Notes under the pieces: generated by a model
The model's database searches: none
The model's input: only the letters and a program-made list of their open reading frames with translations
Told to the model about the DNA's origin: nothing
Translations under genes and position numbers: made by a program
Assembly: GCA_022414725.1 (NCBI GenBank)
Contig: CM039465.1
Location: forward strand, 22,877,049 to 22,941,048
Length of the DNA: 64,000 nucleotides
Source: Microglena sp. YARC
Lineage: Eukaryota; Chlorophyta; Chlorophyceae; Chlamydomonadales; Chlamydomonadaceae
Direction of reading: 5' to 3'
Shown: piece by piece, positions 42,146-51,800 of the stretch
How positions within the stretch are numbered: the first letter of the stretch is position 1
Layout of the letters: each line of letters opens with the position of its first letter

Positions 42146-45100
42146 TCAGGACTGCAACTTGGCCATGATTGTGGCAACAGATGCCATCGTCCCCAAGGTC
42201 GCGAAGAGGAGTCCCAATGCCGTAACAAAGTAGTCCCAAGCTTTCTGAGAAGGAGTAAGCTCATCCTTCAGCAAGACCTGAGGCAGGGAACAGGAGGAGG
42301 TGGATGCAGGTGGATGGAGGTGGAAGGAGGTGGAAGGAGGTGGATGGAGGTGGAAGGAGGTGGATGCATGTGGATGCAGGTGGATTTAGATGGATGGGGG
42401 TAGATGGAGGTGGATGGTGGAAGGAGGACAGAAGGAGGTGGATGGTGGAAGGAGGACAGGAGGACAGAAGGAGGACAGAAGGAGTTGGATGGTGGAAGGA
42501 GGACAGAAGGAGGTGGATAGAGCTCAGGTGCAAAGAAGGTGGGTATACATATTTAGGTAGAAGTCAGGAAGCAAAACATGTATTTCCCCATAGGAAAACC
42601 ATCGTAGTAATAACTCCAAATCCGAGCATCACCTTGACATACCAAGTATAGATTCGACATTCGTCCAAGACATGTCGCAAGCGACGCGAAAAAGTGGCCT
42701 TGCGTCATGGGAGAGTGGCACTGAAATTAAGTGCAGTGGACTGAATCCAGGGTTCACGACATAGCTAGGGCCAGGGTTACGTGCTGACAACACGACAACG
42801 CAACAAAATGACAACGGGATGACTCTGGGGGCTCCTGCCCCCCAGAAGGGGGGCCTTGCCAAAAAGTAATTTCCAAATGCTTTCCAAAAGTGTACTCAAA
42901 AGTGCAATTGCAAATCTCTGCCAAATTGTAGCAGCGATGCAATGCAATGCGATGCAAGCCATTCAGTGATACCACCTTGACTTCCCCTTCTCCCTATCTC
43001 CATCTCTCCCTCTGTCCCCTCACTCTTACCCCCCCCCCCCCCCCCCCTCCCCCCCCCCCCCCCATCCTCTCAACCCCGGCAATGAGAAGATACCGACAAT
43101 GACAAAATGAGTCACACTATCATGAGAGATCAAAACAAGAAACTAGGGATCACTGCATGAAGCATCCATACTCGTAATGAAGACATGAATCTCTACAAAG
43201 GGATGCTGCACTGGTGTGACTGGCTGGTTTGCACTTGGCCTTGGTGCAGGCAGTAAGCGGATACCTTCATGTCCTACGCAGACATCGTTCGACTGTAACA
43301 GCAAACGACTAACCCCGAAGGGTGTAGGAATGAACTAGACAAGTCTTTAGACTATCTAATCCGCTTAGTATGCTCCCTGGTTTCCATTAGTATCGCACGG
43401 GGGGGACTTGGAGTTGGCTGAAGAACTATGGAACACTTCAAAATCAAAAATGTACCAGGGCACTTCCTTTGACAAAATTGGCCAGCGCTTTAGCGCACTT
43501 GAAAAAATAAAAACTGCGCTTTGTAGTGCAAAAAATTGCTTGCTGCGCCCACAGGGGGGTGCAAAAAACTGCACGAAACGCGCAGTGGGGCTCAAAAGGC
43601 AGCGCGCCAGCGCGCAAAGGCGCGCGCTTGGAAGCACCCTGAAATATACCTCTGAAGAGGCCAAACTCACCAGGTGGCACAGGGCTGGCATCGTCACTGA
43701 AATGGAAATTGTCAAGAAGGAGCCCAGCAGGGACATGACAAGAGCAAGCATGGGCACTTTGCTGGCTGCGAAGAGCAGGGCGATAGACAAGCCAGTACGA
43801 AGGGCAATACGCTGAAGTCCTGCCAATGAGGGCCCGCCAGTGATCTTCCTAGTCAGCGCAGCAGCTACTGGCTCCATGGTCACAGCGAACTTGGCAATGG
43901 GGTTGATCAAGATTACACAGGAGCAGAGAGTGACTAACACTCCAGCAGGCAGGTTGAAGACGATCACGTCGGCAGCATTGGAGCCAAACATGTAATAGCC
44001 GGCTCCACCAATGAAGGCGCAGGTGATAGCAACAATAGTGTAGGCCACGTTAAGCACCTGCACAGCAGAGGACACAGCTGAGGCACTGCTTCATGTAGGG
44101 GGGACTTCTTTATGCTGATACACTGCTTTATGTAGGATAGACCCACCTGTAAGTATTTCCCTTTGAGTGGTGGTGGTGGTGGGAGTGGGTGGGGTGGGTG
44201 GGGAGGAGGGGAACTTGTTTATGCTGAGACACTGCTTCATGTAGGGGGGACTTCTTTTTACTGAGACACTGCTTTATGTAGGGTAGACCCACCTCCTGGG
44301 GTGAAAACCCTTTCCTTATAAAACTGACAGCCCTGTACTGACAACAGAGGCAGTGGGAGGGAAACTCTGACCTGCACTGGAATCAGAAGCATGCAATCCA
44401 AAGGAGAAACAGCATACTCACTAGTGCTTCGTTTTTGGGCTACGCATGGCATCTTCCAGCCATCTCCATCAACCAGTGACTGGGTCAAGCCCAATGCTTC
44501 TAGCTGCATTGGAATGCTCGTCATGGCAGCTTTCAGGCAAACTAACTGGCTTTAGGTTTGGCCCAAGGACAGGGAAAGGGAGCTGCTTAGAAGCTACTAC
44601 GCGTTGCCCCCAAAAGAAACAGTGAGAAAGCAGGGTACTACATTTTGCCACTTTGGGTTACATGAAAAACGTAGGTGGGGGTCATCAAGTAACATGCTGG
44701 CAGTGCCTGGCACGTAACTTTGGGTCTCCAGGCTTAGCGGGTTTCTGTTTTTTATACGTGATCCACTTAGACAGGCTCCAAAAGCTTACGTAATGTCAAG
44801 TTCAAACGTACGTTTTGTAGAAGCCTTAAAACCGCACACTAACCGTTGTAACGTTTTATAACTTGTATAGCTTTCTAAGGCCATTTAGGGCACACAAAAC
44901 AATCTTTTTTTTTATTAAATTTTATAGCGATAATTTGGGCCAAAACGGTGTCAAAGTAGCGATCGCTATATATTTAGTGGGGGGAAATCCCTTTCCTGAG
45001 AGACAGCACACTCACCATTAAAACGTTTTATAGCTTCTGTAGCTTGTTAGGGCCACTTAGCACACACAAAAATAAAGCGATAATTTTGGCCAAAACAGGG

Positions 45101-48003
45101 TCAAAAGTGGCGATCGCTTTACATAGCGGGGGGAAAATCCTTGTCCTGAGGCCCTGAGCGACTGCACCCTCACCTTGGGGAACTCTTCCGGCTTCTCCAT
45201 AGACGCTTGGATGGATGGGAAAACACCATGGCCAGAGTAGCAGATGGTCAAGATTCCAAACACAAGAGGGAAAGAACTCCACACCGCCATATGGGTGACC
45301 GCTCCAGCTGTGTAGGAGCCAGTGAAAAGTGTGATGGCAACCTGTAGGTGTAAATTTGAAATTTGAAATTTGAAAATGCATACGCCCTGCCACTGGGCGT
45401 GAGGTTGAAGGAACACTCCCGTTTGCATGCACTGTACATACTGGAGAATGGCTACAATGATGGGTTTTTAGTTTTGCAGACCGCTACTGCGCCTGAGCAT
45501 GGACTACTGCGCGACAGCACAGAGGGAAGCTCACTAACTCTTCCAAGGCGGCAGTTCTGAAATTTGGGGGGCTGGCAAGGGCTTGAACCGCAGACCTGTC
45601 AGTTTTTGTGCTGGGTTCTAGTGAACCAAACAGCCTGAGCTCGATATGAGTGCTGATATGTGCATGTACATATGTATGCATATGTTTGCATTTGCATCTT
45701 GTGTGTTATTCTAACCTTAACCTGTCTTCTTTTTGTTCTTAACCTGCTCTCTTGTTTTTTTACCTATAAATGCACAATAACCTTAAGCTGTATAAATGCA
45801 TGTATGTTATGGACAGCAGTCGACTAGGACTGGTCTTATCAATGGGAGCAACTCGACAACCACTAATCTTTGTTAGGCTCCCGTTGTACTGCTCACCGTG
45901 CATTGTTCTGCCTATTCAAATGTATGTATGTTTAAGTCCAGGGGGTAGCTAGTAAGGGTGAAGGGACTTGCCCATCCTAAAGTAATCAAGATAATTGTAG
46001 AATGTATAAGACTGTATAATCTAAGACTGTATAATTGTGGACTGTATACGTGTAAACGGTATGTACAATTGTATACTGTATACTTGTAGACTGTATAAGC
46101 TCAAATGTAGACTCTATACGTGTGGACAGTATGCACAATTGCCACTGAATTGTTTACCCTCTAGCTCCCATCTGTGTCCATCCAAGTGACATTATACATA
46201 CAGTTTGATTCAGGTTGCAAGCAAGATACAACAGAAAATATGCAAACACACTGTTTTTTTACGATGAATTTGTTCACAGAATCCTTTACCCTCTAGCTTC
46301 TATCTGTGTCCATCGAAGTGACAGTTTACATACAGTTTGATGTCAGGTTGCAAGTTGCAAGTTGCAAGTTTACATACAGTTTGATGTCAGGTTGCAAGTT
46401 GCAAGTTGCAAGTTTACATACAGTTTGATGTCAGGTTGCAAGTTGCAAGTTGCAAGTTTACATACAGTTTGATGTCAGGTTGCAAGTTGCAAGTTGCAAG
46501 TTTACATACAGTTTGATGTCAGGTTGCAAGTTGCAAGTTGCAAGTTTACATACAGTTTGATGTCAGGTTGCAAGTTGCAAGTTACAAGTTTACATACAGT
46601 TTGATGTCAGGTTGCAAGCAAGATAAAGCAGAAAATATGCAAACACACACACTGATTGTCTACGATGAATTTGTTCACTGAATCTTTTACCCTCTAGCTT
46701 CCATCTGTGTCCATTCTTAGGTAAATATGCTTCCACTGCAATGTCAGGTTGCAAGCAAGATAAGGCATAACATGTGCACACATACACAGCTTTTACAAAA
46801 TGAAGTTGCTCACTGAATCTTCACAGTGTGAAGTCAAACACTGATTGCAAACAAGGCTCCAAGGCTTGTACCAATTCAAATCTCAATGCACGCAGCTAAT
46901 CTTCTGAACGAGATTAGTGATTTTTTTTCAAACCTGTAGGTGGGATTTTCCTAGCTTTACGGTTCTAGGCCTCCTCCAGGGCAGCGTTATAGTGTTTTTA
47001 TAGCTTTTTATAGCTACTTGTAGCTTTTTAGGTGCATTAAAGGAAAACACAAACAACATTTCTGTTCATACTTTTTAATAGCAATAAAAAAATTCCCTGA
47101 TCAAGGCTCTGTGCGCTCTGATCGTGCCCAAGCAGCAACAGTGTGATTGCAAACAAGGCGCTTAGGCTTGTACCAATCCAATCACAATGCACGCAGCTAA
47201 CCTTTTGATCAAGTTTCAGTGCACTCTGATCGTACCCAAGCAGCAACAGTGTGATTGCAAACAAGGCGCTTAGGCTTGTACCAATCCAATCACAATGCAC
47301 GCAGCTAACCTTTTGATCAAGTTTCAGTGCACTCTGATCGTACCCAAGCAGCAACAGTGTGATTGCAAACAAGGCGCTTAGGCTTGTACCAATCCAATCA
47401 CAATCCACGCAGCTAACCTTTTGATCAAGTTTCAGTGCACTCTGATCGTGCCCAAGCAGCAACAGTGTGATTGCAAACAAGGCGCTTAGGCTTGTACCAA
47501 TCCAATCACAATGCACGCAGCTAACCTTTTGATCAAGTTTCAGTGCACTCTGATCGTACCCAAGCAGCAACAGTGTGATTGCAAACAAGGCGTTTAGGCT
47601 TGTATCAATCCAATCACAATGCACGCAGCTAACCTTTTGATCAAGTTTCAGCGCAAGCAGATCGTACCCAAGCAGATCGTACCCAAGCAGATCGTACCCA
47701 AGCAGATCGTACCCATGCAGATCGTACCCAAGCAGATCGTACCCAAGCAGATCGTACCCAAGCAGCAACAATAAGGGTGGCACCCAGGGATCCGGCAGTA
47801 CATCGGCACTGGCAGTGGCTACGAGCTTTAGGGAGCAATCTTTGTCAGTTTACTATAATAATTATATTGGTCTGATGACGCCGTTGGGCAAACATGTCAC
47901 ATTTCTTGTCAATATGCCTAATTGATTTCATCCCTAAAGAGTTGAGTATAATTTCGTGTAAGTCTTGGATCAGAACAAGTTTCACATCTCCTCCCCCCCC
48001 CCC

Positions 48004-48034
<31 letters not shown>

Positions 48035-48845
48035 ACACACCACCAACCCACCACCCAACAGATCGTACCGAGGCAGCAACAGTTAGGGTGGCACCTATGC
48101 CAAAGATTCCGAGGAAGGACAGCGCCTTCAGGTCTGGAAGCCAGACTGTGGGGATCATGAGCAGCGCTCCCAAGACCATGTACTCCGCCTGGGTCTTGGC
48201 CAGGGCCTGGCCCAGTAAGTTGAACATGTTGTCGCCCTGTTTCAAGTTCAAAAATAAAAAATGTGTAAATAGTGTTTCAAGAGCAAAAATAAAGGGGGCC
48301 ATGAGTGCTGCGAAGTTAACAGAATGGATAATACGACGCTTCCATCAGTGGGTGGAAGTGGGCGGACGTGGGTGGGAGGACGTGGGTGGGTGGAAGTGGG
48401 TGGAAGTGGGTAAAAGTGGGTGGGTAGGTGGAAGTGAGTGGAAGTGGGCGGGTAGGTGGGTAGGTGGAAGTATGTGGAAGTGGGTGGGTAGGTGGAAGTG
48501 AGTGGAAGTATGTGGAAGTGGGTGGGTAGGTGGGTGGGTGAAAGTTGGTGAAATTGGCTGGGTGGGTAAATGGATGGGTATCGAAGTCCTACAGTAAACC
48601 GGAGCTGAATGGGACACACGCTTGCTTATTCTTACACACATTTACACACACTTACACACACATGCTAATGCTTCAACACACTTACACACACAGTTGCAAA
48701 TCCTTACCATGAGGATGAACATCATTGCGCAGCAGCCTCCCAGCTCACAATAGATCATGGAGCTCACAATCAATCGTCCCAACTTGCCAAAGGCAGCCTG
48801 ACCGATATCCTCGTATCTGCAGGCAGAGGTCAGGTTCCAGTCATA

Positions 48846-48883
<38 letters not shown>

Positions 48884-51800
48884 GGTTGTGAGTAGTGGGA
48901 ATGATTGTTGCCCACTGTAGAGATAGGAAGGGGGGCGAGTATGGTTGTTGGTTTGGGGAAAGGCAGAGGGCAGGTTCCAGTCATCCGGGAGGGTGGTGTG
49001 GTGTGTGTGTGTGTGGGGGGGGGGCAAAGGTTGTGATTGGTTGTGAGTAGTGGAACAAGTGTAGCCCATAGGGGAGATGGGAAGAGGGGTGAGTATGGTT
49101 GTTGGTTTAGGGAAGGGCAGAGGTCAGGTTCAAGTCATCATTATTTCGGTTTGGGGCCACACGTAACAGCTTCTAGGCAGCTCCCTTTACCTATCATTCG
49201 GCCAAACCTGAAGCCAGCCGGTGTGTCTGAAAGCCGACACAACAAACATTCAAATGCAGCTGCAAGCATTGGTTTTGGCCCAGTAGCTGGCTATCGGGGC
49301 TGGCGGGAAGCTGCCACGAGTAGCCCAAAAATGAAACAGTGCCCGTTGTGACGCGTGTTGAACTACACAGGCTGCGAGAGCTTGAGGACATGTGATGTCC
49401 TTAAGCACTCGCAGCCTGCATAGTTCAACGACGCATACTATTGGTTGAGTAACAGCATACATTGGCAACACCTGCACAAACGACTGCAACAAATTCAATA
49501 CTTTGACTTGCAATCCTGGGAAGTCTGCTGATCTGTTGCTGATCTGCTCACTCTGAGTTTAGTATGCTGATCCCTCTGAGTTAAGTATGCTGATCACTCT
49601 GAGTTTAGTATGCTGATCTGATGCTGATCTGATGCTGATCTGATGCTGATCTGATGCTGATCTGATCACTCTGATGCTGGCCTTAGCATTCTCAGTTTAG
49701 GTGCACATTGTAAGACTCCGTTCATCAGATGGAGTGTAACTACGGCTGGTTAACAAATTTGCAGATTTCTTTCTGAATCCTCAGTGGCGCTGGTTTGTGT
49801 AGGTGGTCCCACCTCCTGGGGTGAAAATCCTTTCATTGCAAGAATATATACAACAACTATGAAGATATAGAAAGCTACAAAAATAAATTGAAAGCTATAA
49901 AATAATATTAAAAAGGTGGATTTGAATTCACTCACCCAACAGCCTTGACATCCAGCTTCTGCTTTTTGACGATGGCATTAGAGCATTCCACTAGCGCCTT
50001 ACCTGCAAGAAGAAGGAAAATGAAGCAGAAGAAATGTGAGTCTGGTGCTTGCAGTGCAGTGGGATGTATGTATGTATGTGACAGTCTTTTTGAAGTTGAC
50101 ATTAGAGCATTCCACCAGCGCCTTGCCTGCAAGAAGAAGAGAAATGAATCAGAAGAAATGCGAGTCTGTTGCTTGCAGTGCAGTGGGATGTATGTATGTA
50201 TGTGAAAGTCTTTTTGAAGTTGACATTAGAGCATTCCACCAGCGCTTTGCCTGCAAGAAGAAAAGAAATGAATCAGAAGAAATGTGAGTCTGGTGCTTGC
50301 AGTGCAGTGGTGACCAAGAAACAATCAGAAGGAGGAACCAAAAGAACCACTGTTGAGAGGGGGGGGTAGTGGGGGGCAGGGTACTAAAATTGTGCGCAGC
50401 AGCGCAATTTTGCGCATGCTTTTTGAGCCCCACTGCGCGTTTCGCGGAGTTCTTTCGACCCCCTGTGGGCGCAGCGCGCAGTTTTTGCGATTTTTGCACT
50501 ACAAAGCGCTGACCAATTAGACAAAATGTAGTACCCTGGTGGGGGGACACACATACATTTGAGTAGGAAGAACAATAAGCGGTGAGCAGCCAAACGTGAG
50601 ACTACCAAATATGAGTGGTTCCTGAGGTGCTCCCGCTGATAAGACCTTTCCTGATCGCCTGCTGCCCATAATGCACCGGCTCACGCAGCAGACGACAGTC
50701 TTATCAACACTGCACCATGGGGGGTGGGGGAGGGCATGCATACACAAACATATGAACATATTACAAAAGAAGAGGTGGCCAGATCTCAGCTCCCCCTAAG
50801 TATATCAGCACGACGATGGTTTCGCGATGTTTATTCTCTAACACTAACAACACTTACAAACAACAAAATCACTAAGAATTGCTTACAACATCAATCACTA
50901 ACACCACTAACACTCACTAACAAACACAATGGTCCATATTCAGGATATGGTATCTTTGACAAGTTTCTTCCGCCCCCCCACCCCATACACCCCTCTCCAC
51001 CCGCCAACCCACCCGCCACCCATGTGAAAGATAACTAGTAAGTAAGCTAATGTCTGTGCACCAGAGTAAGAGGCGATATAGCTAGGGACCGGCATATCAT
51101 ACGATGTTGACCAAAGGTGAGTATGATATCATACAAATTGCATCCTATGATATTGTATACAAATAGTCATTTTAGCCTAGTCAGACTGCCGTCATCATTC
51201 GATATCATATCGTCATCCCCTAGATTAAGCATGAGCAGTACACCCCGTCGGATCTACATGCCGATATAGCATCTGTGTGCCTGTACTTCACCATTCTGAC
51301 ACCCGTACCCTACCCACTGCACCACGCACCAGTGTAAGCAGCGATATAGCCCATAAGCATGAGCAGCACCAGACCGACCCATCCCGCTGACTTTAGGGCG
51401 TACGGGAGGGAGAGAAGTCCAACGCCCATGACCACGTTCACCACCTGCAAACAGACAGGGTTGGTGTGTTGGTGTGTACTGTTTGTGTGTGTTGGTGGGT
51501 GCGTGTGTGTGTGTGTTGGTGTGTGTGTGTGTTGGTGTGTGCGTGTTTGTGTGTATGTTTTGGTGTGTGTGTGTTGGTGTGTGCGTGTTTGTGTGGGTGT
51601 GGGTGTGGGGGTGTTGGTGTGTGCGTGTGTTGGTTAGTGTGTGTTGGTGTGTTGGTAGGCTGGTGAGTTGGTGTGTGCGTTTTTCAGAAAGGGGTCCAGT
51701 GGCTTTGAATAGCACCATGGTGCACCTGGTAGCCTTCGGGGAGCCACTAGCAGCTTCTTGAGCCCTAAAAACAAATATTAAAAGGCTCTAGCGTAGCACT

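Noticed and set aside
43365..44075. Extension of transporter exon 7 through the hAT MITE
   Set aside because: A clear GTGAGT donor at 43670 ends the exon after ALCHL. The following frame is MITE sequence.
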